Source of the DNA: Vitellaria paradoxa
Taxonomy: Eukaryota > Streptophyta > Magnoliopsida > Ericales > Sapotaceae
Direction: 5' to 3'
DNA: 64,000 bases
Assembly: GCA_019916065.1 (NCBI GenBank)
Contig: CM034236.1
Span: 23,534,941 to 23,598,940 of the forward strand
The position numbers and the translations under genes were made by a program. Of the stretch, positions 23,409-33,448 are shown piece after piece. Position 1 is the first letter of the stretch. Each line of letters begins with the position of its first letter. The notes beneath the pieces were generated by a model. It did no database searches. It saw nothing but the letters and a program-made list of their open reading frames with translations, and was not told where the DNA came from.

Positions 23409-23474
23409 ATAGTCAAAGCTCCCCAACCTAAGAAAGGTAATCAATCAAGAGCTTACTTTCAGAAACCTTAAGGT

Positions 23475-23795
23475 ATGCCCCCTAACCTGCAACGCAAGCT
23501 TGTTCTTGTATGTTTTCATTGTGGAATACCTGGTCACATAAGACCACATTGCCACAAATTGTATGGGCTTCCCCTATCTTATGTTGACACTAGGAATTCT
23601 TTGAAATCTAATCTTCAAGTGTCAAATAGGTTTCATCCTTTAAGGTTTGAAAAGTCTTGTTTTGATTTTAAACCTTCAATGACCAGGCCAGTGAGGAAAA
23701 ACGTAAAGAAAAAATTTTCAAAACCCATTGGTCCAAAATCCAACAATTCCAAAACTCAAAATGCTTTTTTCAAAAATAGGAACTGTTTGAGTTAG
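23475..23795 (+). pseudogene. Sirevirus 1 gag-pol junction with zinc knuckle
   Basis: A 106-codon open stretch holds CFHCGIPGHIRPHCHKLYG, a CCHC knuckle plus the HKLYG tail found before the protease in Sirevirus polyproteins, then a basic Lys/Ser/Asn-rich segment. The protease active site expected downstream is missing. The same knuckle type occurs in Sirevirus 2 near 29270. Everything between here and the 3' region has been deleted in this copy. Confidence 0.75.
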
Positions 23796-24835
23796 AAAGA
23801 GTAATTTATATGTCTCCCACACCCCTAAGAGTGTTGAAGGGGTGAACCTTGATATGTAGAGGCATTTTTTTCATGAACTAGGCTTTGCTTCACTACTGTA
23901 TTTTTACCTAGTTCTATGAAATCATGTAGATTAGTTTTTTTTTTTTGGATAAGTAAAATTTTTTTTGGTGCAATGTTATTCCTTGTGATTTTCTTACATG
24001 TTCTATTACTCATACACTATTCAAAATCACAAGATTAAAATTGTTGATTTATATAATGGTCTTAAATTTGAATTACTTGATGAACTTGAATCCTATGTTT
24101 TGTTGTTCATTGTCATGGTAGTGGTGTGCTAATTGTAATTGCACGAAGTTTAGTACATCGTGAGAAATCTTTTCCACTACTCAATTATTTTTATAAATGC
24201 TCCTTTCTGGACTATTGATTGTGTTTGAGTACAAAATAAAAAAAAAAAAACTTGGAAAGGGCTACCATAAGAGATAGAGTGAACGCTAGCCTGTTGACGT
24301 GCGGGTTATCAAAATAACCACCCATTGGGTTTGACGATACAGGAAGAAGGCTACCTACCCATAAAGTGTGTGAAAGCCGCCAAGAACGAATAAAAAGATA
24401 AAGGAGGAAAAGAAAAGAAAAAGAAAAAGAAAAAATGGTGATCTTACATTGGTATTTTCAATTGGTATCACATTGGTGTTTAGTTGAAAACAATCAATTG
24501 AGGAGAATTTAGTCGAAGAGCTAACACTGTATATCTTACTCAATTCAATTCATAGTCCAAAGGAGCAATTTTGAAGTTCATGTGAGTATGTGAAAAGTAT
24601 TAATCATGTTGCACTTAAACTTTGTTTCACACACTGCACAAGTATTTTACCATTGGTATGACATGTGTGAACAACTCCTGACATAAATAGTAGGGTGATT
24701 CTTGGAATTCTTATTTATTATTATTTATGTATGGTCAAAATTTTGGAACTATGTTTAGTTTTGTGTTTGGGAAAATAGAACTTGGAATGATTTGATCAAG
24801 ATTACCCATTGTACTTTCATGTTTGTCAATTCATG
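23796..24835 (+). other. Sirevirus 1 remnant 3' region, no pol
   Basis: About 1 kb without an ORF of note. A block around 24270-24410 (GTTATCAAAATAACCACCC, GGCTACCTACC, GTGTGAAAGCCGCC) is shared with the 3' region of Sirevirus 2 (33180-33260). The rest is AT-rich, with a poly-T/A tract near 23940 and poly-A near 24240. Confidence 0.65.
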
Positions 24836-25162
24836 TCAAAAAGGGGAGATATATAATTAAGGGGGAGAGCAATTTTTTTGATTATTAAGGGGGAAAATAT
24901 TTTGTGTCATTTTTTTGTTATGGTTAATTAAGGGGGAGAATATCTTGTGTCATTTATTTTGTTCTAGTTTTATTTAATGTTTAATTCTTTATTCATTCCA
25001 CATGATGCCTTGATCATTTTGTTTAAGTGTGCAGCCATACAGGTTATCAGTTGGAACGTGATGATAGAATGGATGACAAATTTACTGAGGACTTAGTGTA
25101 GATTGATTTTCATTTGTAATTTCATTTTTGAGTTTTGACATGGAATTGCCAAAGGGGGAGAT
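24836..25162 (+). other. multiple purine tracts before the 3' LTR
   Basis: AAGGGG-type tracts occur at about 24840, 24860, 24888, 24928 and, directly at the LTR, 25151-25162 (AAAGGGGGAGAT). Reiterated polypurine motifs upstream of the true PPT are a known Sirevirus feature. Confidence 0.8.
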
Positions 25163-26286
25163 TGTTAAGGCTAAAATTGTAAATTGGCAAATCCATGATC
25201 AAATAGAATTGTATGTACTTTAGACTTAGTGTAGGTTAAGACACTAGAGTCCTAAGTCGATTAGAATTCGAAAATGTCTCAGAAAATCAAGTTTCCAAAA
25301 GGGCTAGAAGTCTTGAAGAGGTTGAAAATCAAGTTTCCAAAATGGTTAGAAGTCTTGAAGAGGTTGAAAATCATGTTTCCAAAGTGGCTAGAAGTCCTGA
25401 AGAGGTTTGAAATTGAATAACGCAAGAAAAATGCGGGAAGACCGCACTTAGCCGTGAGAAAAAGCCGAGAGAGATTAAGCCGTGCGGGAAGGCCGCTCTG
25501 AGTTGTGGGAAGGCTGCGGGAAGACCGCTGGAAGGCCACGGGTGCACCGTTCCCTTGAGTTCCCGCGAGGTACCAGCATAACAGCTTTCTGTTCTCAACT
25601 TCCAACGCAATTTTGACCTCGAAGACGACTGATTCAGGTTTCAGATAAAACACAAAAGTTGTAGCCCTTTGAGTCTTCTTTCCAACCTAAAAAGAATCAG
25701 GTCAATCTAAATTATGAGTGAAAAGATATGATCAAAACACTGACAGGGTGTCAAGCTAGAACTTCAGCTACACACCACTTCAATAGCCCCAGCCACCTTG
25801 GTTTGTCTATAAATATCTCTTGGCGTTTTCAAGTTCAGTGAGACATAAAAAAGGTAGACACACACACTGAGAGAATAGACATGAGATTGTGAGCCTTAAA
25901 GATTGATCATTCTCTCCACAACTTAGCTAACACGATTCGTGTTTAATCCGAAAGAGTTCAGATTTGAGGTTTGTGATCGCTGTGGATTCAGCACACTGAG
26001 GATTCAGAAAAACGACTGAGGAGTTAGTCTTGTGCCTTCGAGGAGTTGAAGGGCTTTCGCTGGAGGAGTTGGTGAATTAAGGATTCGAGCAAACGTCAAC
26101 TAGAGTATAGAGTCGAGGAGTCGATCTATTGTGAGGTTGAGTTTGTAACCAACGTTTGTTTATTCTAGTGAAAGTTTTAGGGGTGTCCCTGTGTGAGTTT
26201 CCTCGTTTCTCATCTATAGCCTTCTGCATTCTTGTGTGATTGATTGATTGTTTGGGATCTCTATCAGCATATTAGCGAAATCTTCA
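25163..26286 (+). repeat. Sirevirus 1 3' LTR, 1124 bp
   Basis: Starts TGTTAAGGCTAAAATTG and ends GCGAAATCTTCA. It has the same CGGGAAG-type palindrome cluster (25433-25555, one extra unit compared with the 5' LTR) and the TATAAATA box near 25808. It is followed at once by the TSD TGAGA. Confidence 0.93.
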
Positions 26287-26291
26287 TGAGA

Positions 26292-26651
26292 TAAGTTAAG
26301 TTGATAGATAATATTATTTTACTTTTCAAGAATATTTTTATATAGAAAAACTAACTAGTAAAAAAATTTAACTACATTATTTATTTTGAATATTTTTAAA
26401 TATCAAGTCTCTTTTAATTTTATTTTTTCATTTGACACAAGTTTAATTATATAATTAAGAAAAATTAAAATGAGAAAAAATATATAATTGGATAATTAAA
26501 ATAATTTGGAACCTTATTATTGAAGGGGTAGATTTATATAAGCAATAGTTTAAAAAATTAGGTAAATACATTTGAAGGATGAATAAAAATTTAACTAATA
26601 AGATCAAAGAATGTTAAAATTAATTAAAAATAATAAAATTATAGACAAACA
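26292..26651. other. AT-rich spacer
   Basis: AT-rich DNA between two Sirevirus-like elements. No ORF or terminal repeat recognised. Confidence 0.45.
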
Positions 26652-27418
26652 TGTTAGGTGTGTATCAAGTCTGTATACTTAGATATTGGCTAAGTTGTCA
26701 TAGTACAAAAACTTGAAATTGAGTTTGGAAAGCAACTTAAAATTGAAGAGGTGTAGAATTCAGGCTGTATCTATTGTTGGGACTTTAGCTAGGTCCATTG
26801 GAAAGTCACTAGGAAAAACAGAATACATGCCAAGGAAGGATGTCCTTTGCTAGCTTTGCTGGCTAGGTTGTTAGCTATCCTAGTATGATGTGCAATATGG
26901 TTAGAAGCTCGTTGGCTGGCTCGCCAGATCACTTGTTGGCTAAAATAGAAAGCATATCAAGGCATGGCTTACTCGGAAGCACACTCGCCCCAACGAGAAA
27001 CCTTTCCTGTTTTGGAAAGGCCCTGTTTGCTAAGGTTTTTGAAGTTGCTTTATATAATGAAACCTTCTCCTAGGATTTCAACACACAGAGAATATGAATG
27101 TAGTTGCTTACTTTACTTCAAGAAGTTCTCACACTTAGCCAAAAATATCACACATCTGGGTTTTTGATCTTCAGGGGTTAAAGATTGGCCTTTCATTAGC
27201 GATGCTTCATCGTTATAATGCCAGCAAAATTTCAAAATAAGAGATTGAAAGGTGTCCATTGGGTAACTTTGTGGTTGTAACCTTGTAACTCATTTTATAT
27301 AGTGGAAGAAGTTTGTGGTTTTTCCAATTTTGATTTCCACATTAAAATCTTTGTATTTTTTCAAATTTTTGCGTTGTGGTTGGGTGATTTATTGATTTTA
27401 TGCTTCGCATATTTTTCA
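26652..27418 (+). repeat. Sirevirus 2 5' LTR, 767 bp
   Basis: Starts TGTTAGGTGTGTATCAAG and ends TTTTTCA, directly before a PBS. Identified from its TG...CA ends and the adjacent PBS. No second copy is in the window, so the left boundary is an inference. Confidence 0.75.
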
Positions 27419-27419
27419 A

Positions 27420-27436
27420 TTAGTATCAGAGCAGGT
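27420..27436 (+). other. Sirevirus 2 primer-binding site
   Basis: TTAGTATCAGAGCAGGT is next to the LTR end. It matches the copia TGGTATCAGAGC site except for one base (G to A). Confidence 0.88.
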
Positions 27437-27491
27437 TTATTTATTTCAGTTTTTATACTTTCAAAGGAGAGATCTTGAGAAGCTAGTATCA

Positions 27492-29235
27492 ATGGATCTA
27501 TCACATGAAAGAGGATCAAGTACTTGTCCCCCAGAGTTCAACAGTTCCAATTACACCTATTAGAAGGCTCAAATGATAGCACACTTGATATCTATGAACG
27601 CCAAAGTCTGGAATGCAATTCAAAAAGATTGGAGCCCTCCTACGATCTAAATTGAAAGTAATGATGAATATAAGACCATTGATCTTCAAACTAAGGAAGA
27701 ATCAGAGAATGCTAAATACAACTTCAATCAATACAATTTGCACAGCATTCAACCCTGATGAGTTTCAAAGAATTTCCAATTATCGAAGAGCAAAAGAGAC
27801 TTGGATGATTATACAACTGGCACATGAGGGAAATCCTACAGTAAAAAGATTAAAGCTAAAATAGCTCACCACTAAGTTTGAAGAATTGAGGATGGAAGAG
27901 GCAGAAATATTTGATCGCTTTTATAGATAGTTAATTGACATCGTGAATGCTTGCTCTAGTCTTGGTGATCCCATCTCTAACCCTAAAAGTATTAGAAAAG
28001 TTCTTCAATCTCTTCCCTCTTCCTATGAGTCAAAGTAACAACTATTGAAGAGATGAGAAATATAGATGAGAAAAGATTGGAAGATTTCATTGGCTTTCTT
28101 TAAACTTTTAAAGCCAACATAATAAAACCAAAAAGATCAAAAGGGATGGCTCCCAAGGCAATCAAAGAAGAAGTAAAAAGCTTTCTATACAACAACAATT
28201 CTAATATGGAGGATGAGGAAATTGCTTTGCAAAGAAATTGAAGTCTCTCATTAAAAAGTGGCAAGCAAAAAAGTCAAACCCTTCACAAAAGAATTCCTTC
28301 AACAAATTTGAAAAGAAAAGTAAACCTTCTAACTTTGGTAAAGATGATGAAAGCAAATAGGAAGGTTTGAAAAATAAAGGAATTTAATACCTCAAGTGCC
28401 ATGGCTATAGACACTTCTCCCAAGAATGCCCTAAACAAAAGAAAAATCAAATCAAAGAAGAACTTCAATGTTACTTGGGATGCTTCTGACAAGGAGTCTA
28501 CAAAAATAGAATCTGAAGATGATTACTCCTCCAATAATTTCATAGCCTTTGTGACTTTTTTAGATAAGAAAAAGTTACTAGGTATTACTAAATTCTACAA
28601 GGATATGGATAAGTTAAAATTCTCTCTAAATACTCCTACTGACATTGGTGAGTCTTCAAATGGCAATTCAATTCATTCTTCTTCCTCTTCTGATAATTAT
28701 GAATATATTACTGATGAAGAAAATACTAAATTAATTGAAACTAACCCAAATTCGCTAAAAGAAAATGATAGGCTAAAAGTAGCAGGTCGAGTCCTGAAGA
28801 AGGAAAATGAGACCCTTGTTAGCAAGTGTGAATAACCTTGTAGCTCAACATAGTGAAGTAGAGGACTTCTTACACAAGTTTAAAGCTAGGTACAAGATCT
28901 TGAAAGATATAGCTGAGTTACTCAGAGACAAATTAGAAGATAAGGAGAAAGAGTGTGATGAAATTAGAGGTGAACTACATGAACTCCAAGAGAAGTTGAG
29001 CAGACCTTCAGAAAATCTACATAAAATCTTGAGTTCTCAACAAAAGGATACAGATAGGCTGGGACTAGGATTGTTGAAACAAATGATTTAAAAAACAACA
29101 AGTTAAGTAATCTGAAAGCTTATATACAACTATCCAATCCTATAAATCAAGCCTTTACATCTGCTCCTTTACAAAACAAAGAACCTAAAACAAATCATGT
29201 CCCATCTCAGTCGACAAAAGGTAAGTCATGAGGTA
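27492..29235 (+). pseudogene. Sirevirus 2 gag
   Basis: The ATG at 27492 starts a frame with EFNSSNYTY and LISMNAKVWNAIQKDW, the same layout as the gag of Sirevirus 1. Stops appear within the first 50 codons. Later parts are CHGYRHFSQECPK near 28393-28440 (a knuckle remnant), an acidic Ser-rich stretch and a coiled-coil-like region at 28807-29091 (LLRDKLEDKEKECDEIRGEL). It has at least five frame breaks. Confidence 0.8.
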
Positions 29236-29239
29236 TGTT

Positions 29240-31000
29240 TAATAAATCATCTTGTGTTCTAGTTTGCCGCCACTGTAGACTGCACGGTCATATTTGACAA
29301 TACTGTTTTAAGTTGTATAGTATGCCTAAAAACTGTTGTGGCAATAATAAAAGTTTTATCTAAAATTCTCAACTAGATTTTAAATACTTTCAAACTATCC
29401 TACCTCTTTTGACTGTATGTTTTTTTTTTATCCCTGGGGTGGTGAGAAGAGTTTCATGTCAAAATAAAAATTTTAAATCTTTCAAGAAAACCACCACTCC
29501 TATTAAAAGGTCTTTCCAATCCACAAAACCACTAAAAAAAACTTGTGCAGTGTGAGTTAGAAAATTTTACTTAACATGTTTTGTTGTACAAATTACATTA
29601 AAAGCTTTAAGTTCAAACTTGTGGTATCTTGATAGTGGTGTTCCAGACATATGAGTGGAAATAAATCTCATTTTACAAATCTAGAGCCATTTGAGGGTGG
29701 TATTGGCAATTTTGGAGACGGAAGCACATCAGTTGTAAAGGATAGAAGTAAAATAACTACTCCTGGTTTTAAATATTTGAAAAATGAGGTTTACATTGAA
29801 GGATTAAAGGCAAAACTTATAAGTATTAGTCAGTTATGTAGTGCCACTCATGTGGTTCATTTTTTCACAAAAAGAATGTAAAATTTTGAACTCTAAAGAA
29901 CAACCAATTATGTGTGGCATTTACAACACTGATAATTGCTATGTTGTTATTAATTCTAGTGGTATAGTGTGTAATTCAACCACCTTAAGTGATACTGAAT
30001 TATGATACCAGCATCTTGGTCACATTAATTTCAATGATTTTTCAAAATTGGTCAAGGCAAATACCATTAAAGACTTAACTCCGATAAATAATGATCACAA
30101 GGGTGTGTATGGTCCATGTTAAGTTGGTAAACAAATCAGAAGTGTCCACAAAAAGGTCACAAGTCTAAGGACCAAAAATTCCTTTGATCTTATGCCCCTT
30201 GACTTGATGGGACCCACACGCACTCAGAGCATTGGTGGTAAGTCCTACATTCTTATGATGGTTGATGATTTTACCAAACTTATATGGGTTAATTTTCTTG
30301 TGAAAAATTTGATGCTTTTGACACTTTTAAATCTTTTTGTTTAAGATTACAGTAGGAAAAGCAAAGGAAAATTAGGTGTATCACAAAAACATATAATGGT
30401 AAAGAGTTTGAAAAATCAAAGTATGCTAACTTTTGTAATGAATAGGGAATCAAACATGAGTTTTCACTTCCTAAGATTCCGCAACAAAATGATGCCATAG
30501 AAAGGAAAAATATGTAATGGTAGAGAGTTTGAGAACTCAAAGTATGCTAACTTTTGTAATGAACAGGGAATCAAACATAAGTTCTCACTTCCTAAGATTC
30601 CACAACAAAATGGTGCCATAGAAAGGAAAAATCAAGTTCTTCAAGAGATGACTTGCACTATGCTTCATAGAAAGGAACCACCTAAGAAATTTTGGGTGGA
30701 GGTGGTAAATATAGCATGTTACATAGCGAATAGAGTGTATTTTAGACTTGGCACAACTCAAACACCCTATGAGCTATAGAATCATAAGAATCATATGGTT
30801 AAATATTTCTGAATTTTTGGGAGTAAATGCCATATCCTCAAAGATAGAGAGCAATTGGGTAAGTTTGACTCTCAAAGTGATGAAGGAATATTCCTAGGCT
30901 ACTTTATCACTGGTCGTGCTTATCATGTTTTCAATAAGACTTCAAATTTAATCATTGAATCAATTAATGTTATTGTTGATGATTCTAATTCAAATTATCT
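29240..31000 (+). pseudogene. Sirevirus 2 protease, GAG-pre-integrase and integrase
   Basis: A knuckle VCRHCRLHGHI lies near 29265, and the protease motif LWYLDSG at about 29620-29640 is followed by a stop. HLGHINFNDFSKL (about 30013) is the GAG-pre-integrase block. The integrase core shows LDLMGPTRTQ (30200) and MMVDDFTKL (30256), then NGKEF and QQND/GAIERKN. The segment from about 30395 is present twice in tandem with period 121 bp. Stops and frameshifts are throughout. Confidence 0.8.
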
Positions 31001-32860
31001 ACTTATGTAAGAAGAAAGTGATGAACATGAGCACAATTATCCACTCAACAACAGCCCGTTGGCTCTTGCTGAAAATGAAAGTGAAGAAAAGTTAAGATTG
31101 AAGATGATGAGAAATCAAGAGAAAGCACCCAAGTTATCCAAGTTGAAGTAAAAGAAACTTTGCAGTCCTCTTCAAGAGTCAAGCTAAATTACCCAATCTC
31201 ACAAATGTTAGGTGATGTTAAAGATGGCATGAAGACAAGACCTCAAATGCAAAACAAGGTAAACTATATGTGTTATGTCTTGTTTATAGAACCTAAAAAT
31301 GTTAATGAGGAACTGAGTAATGAATTTTGGTTGTTTGCTATGCAAGAAAAACTTGGACAGTTTGTTAGAAATGATGTTTGAACTCTAGTCCCACGTCTCT
31401 CACATGCTAATGTTATTGGCACTAAATGGATTTTTAAGATTAAAACTAATAAATTTAGGTCAATCATTAGAAATAAAGTCAAGTTAGATGCACAAGGTTA
31501 TACACAAATTGAGGGCATAGATTTTGATGAAAACTTTGCATGAGTTGCTAGATTTGAATCCATTAGAATTTTGTTTGCCATAGCATATTTTCTTAAACTT
31601 AAACTATTTCAAATAGATGTCAAACGAGCTATTCTAAAGGTGTTTTAAAAACAAGAGGCTTATGGTAAACAACTTAAATGCTTAATTTGTTGATCCACAC
31701 TTTTCAAACTGTGTCAAATTGAAAAAAGGCTTTGTATGCTTTGAAACAAGCACCTAGAACATGGTACGATAGACTCACAAGTTTCTTGCTTGATTTTGGT
31801 TTCACTAGAGGCACTGTAGATGAAACACTTTTCTTAAAACATTCATCTAAGAACATCTTGATTGTTTGAATATATGTGGATAATATAGTATTTAGATCTA
31901 CTAGTGATGCTATGGCTCAAGAATTTGGTAATCACATGAAAAATAACTTTCAGATGAGTATGATGCCCGAATTAAATTACATTTTAGGCTTACAAGTTAA
32001 GCTAATGGATGATGGTATTTTCATTTATCAGTCCAAGTATGCTAGAGATCTAGTTAAGAAATTTGGTTTGAATAATGCTAATCATGCTAGGACCCCCATG
32101 AGTACAAATCTTAAGCTGTCCAAAGATGTGTCTGGTAAACCTATGAATGAAACCATGTATGGGAACATGATAGGAAGCCTCTTCTACTTAACTACGTGTC
32201 ATTCTGATATTGCTTTTGGTGTAGAGCTTTGTGCTAGATATCAATCTTCACCAAAAGAATCCCATATTCAAGTTGTGAAACGAATCATTAAATATGTGAA
32301 TGAAACTGCTAAGCATGGTATTTGGTTTTCCCGCAACACTAATGTGACTTTTGTTTAGATATTCTGATGCTGATTGGTCGAGGAATGTAGATGATAGGAA
32401 GAGTATCTCTGGTAGTTGTTTTTATATTGGTAATAACTTGGTAGCCTAGCACAATAGAAAACTAAATTCTATTTCTCTTTCCACTTCTGAGGTTGAATAT
32501 ATTGCTGGTACTTGTTGCACTTAACTCCTCTGGATGAAGCAAATGCTCGCTAACTATAGAGTTGAACAGGATTTCATGACTCTATATTATGATAATACTA
32601 GCGCTATCAGTATTTCTAAAAATCCTGTTTAGTATTCTCACACTAAACAGACTGATATATGTTATCATTTCATTCATGAACTTGTTGAAGATAATACCAT
32701 TACTTTGGAAGAAGTCTAAACGAACTTTAACTTGTTGACGTTTTCATCAAACCCTTTGACCACCTCAGGTTTGAATCCCTTCAGACTTCCCTATGTGTGT
32801 GCGCCATTACTTGGGAATTTTTTTTTAAAGGGTGGCTTGGACTAAGGGGAAGCATGATAA
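31001..32860 (+). pseudogene. Sirevirus 2 reverse transcriptase and RNase H
   Basis: RT starts about 31310 with ELSNEFWLFAMQEKL, followed by IGTKWIFKIKTNKF and ALKQAPRTWYDRL. The active site reads YVDN at about 31873-31884, where the family has YVDD. A long open stretch, 31876-32358, covers the rest of RT (YILGLQVKLMDDGIF and onward). RNase H follows in other frames: YSDADWSRNVDD, SISGSCFYIGNN and STSEVEYIAG up to about 32750. Five or more stops are present. Confidence 0.85.
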
Positions 32861-33448
32861 GTTATTGATTTACATTTTATCCATCATACACTGTAACTAT
32901 TTAACTCTTAAAATTTTAGAATAAATGGATTAAAAATCACTACTATGTGTCACCTGCTTTATTTAATTTCTTTTCTTATAACACACAATGAGTGTTCTTC
33001 GTTATTCTTGTGATTCTCTAAATTGTTAACATATAGATGAATTCTTATTAGGTACAACATCACACTGTTCTTATACTTACTAGATTAACTTTTCTTCTTT
33101 GTCTATTTGTAGATATTGGGCCTAACAAGTAGAAGCATGAAAAGAGTTCCTAGTGGACCAGGGAAAAGCCCTTAATAACATATCGATTATCAAAATAACC
33201 ACCCCTTAGATTAAGAAGATTTAAGATAATAGCTACCTATTTTTAAACATGTGAAAGCTGTCATGCACATTAGGTTGCTAGTTAAAAAAATAATAATTAG
33301 AGTCATAAGTTGAAAATGATTGTATTTATTTTGATTTTTTTCCTAATTGCAACCTATGGCCTTTGAAGAGTGTTTTATCCCAACATTTATGATTTTAGTA
33401 TCCCATTGTATTTGGTTTGATAATTCTCAAATTCACACGTGTACTTAG
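32861..33448 (+). other. Sirevirus 2 3' noncoding region
   Basis: No gene. The block ATTATCAAAATAACCACCCC (33186) with AAGCTGTCATGCAC (33254) corresponds to a block in Sirevirus 1 at 24304-24380. It ends where the poly-T of the LINE copy begins. Confidence 0.6.

Larger units (their letters stand above)
19638..26291 (+). mobile_element. Sirevirus-like Ty1/copia element 1, both LTRs, TSD TGAGA
   Basis: Two about 1.1 kb LTRs flank a PBS, gag, a second zinc knuckle region, and several purine tracts. Identical TGAGA pentamers lie at 19638-19642 and 26287-26291, so the insertion is complete. Protease, integrase, RT and RNase H are not present, so it is non-autonomous. The gag type, the repeated AAGGGGGAGA motifs before the 3' LTR and GC-rich palindromes in the LTR are Sirevirus traits (from memory). 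It is itself interrupted by LTR insertion C. Confidence 0.9.
26652..33448 (+). mobile_element. Sirevirus-like Ty1/copia element 2, 3' LTR missing
   Basis: 5' LTR, PBS, gag and nearly all pol domains are in order on the plus strand, followed by a 3' noncoding region that shares blocks with Sirevirus 1. No 3' LTR is found before the LINE copy at 33449 or after it. The coding part has many stops, a 121-bp tandem duplication in integrase and a catalytic change in RT. Its LTR is different from that of Sirevirus 1. Confidence 0.85.
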
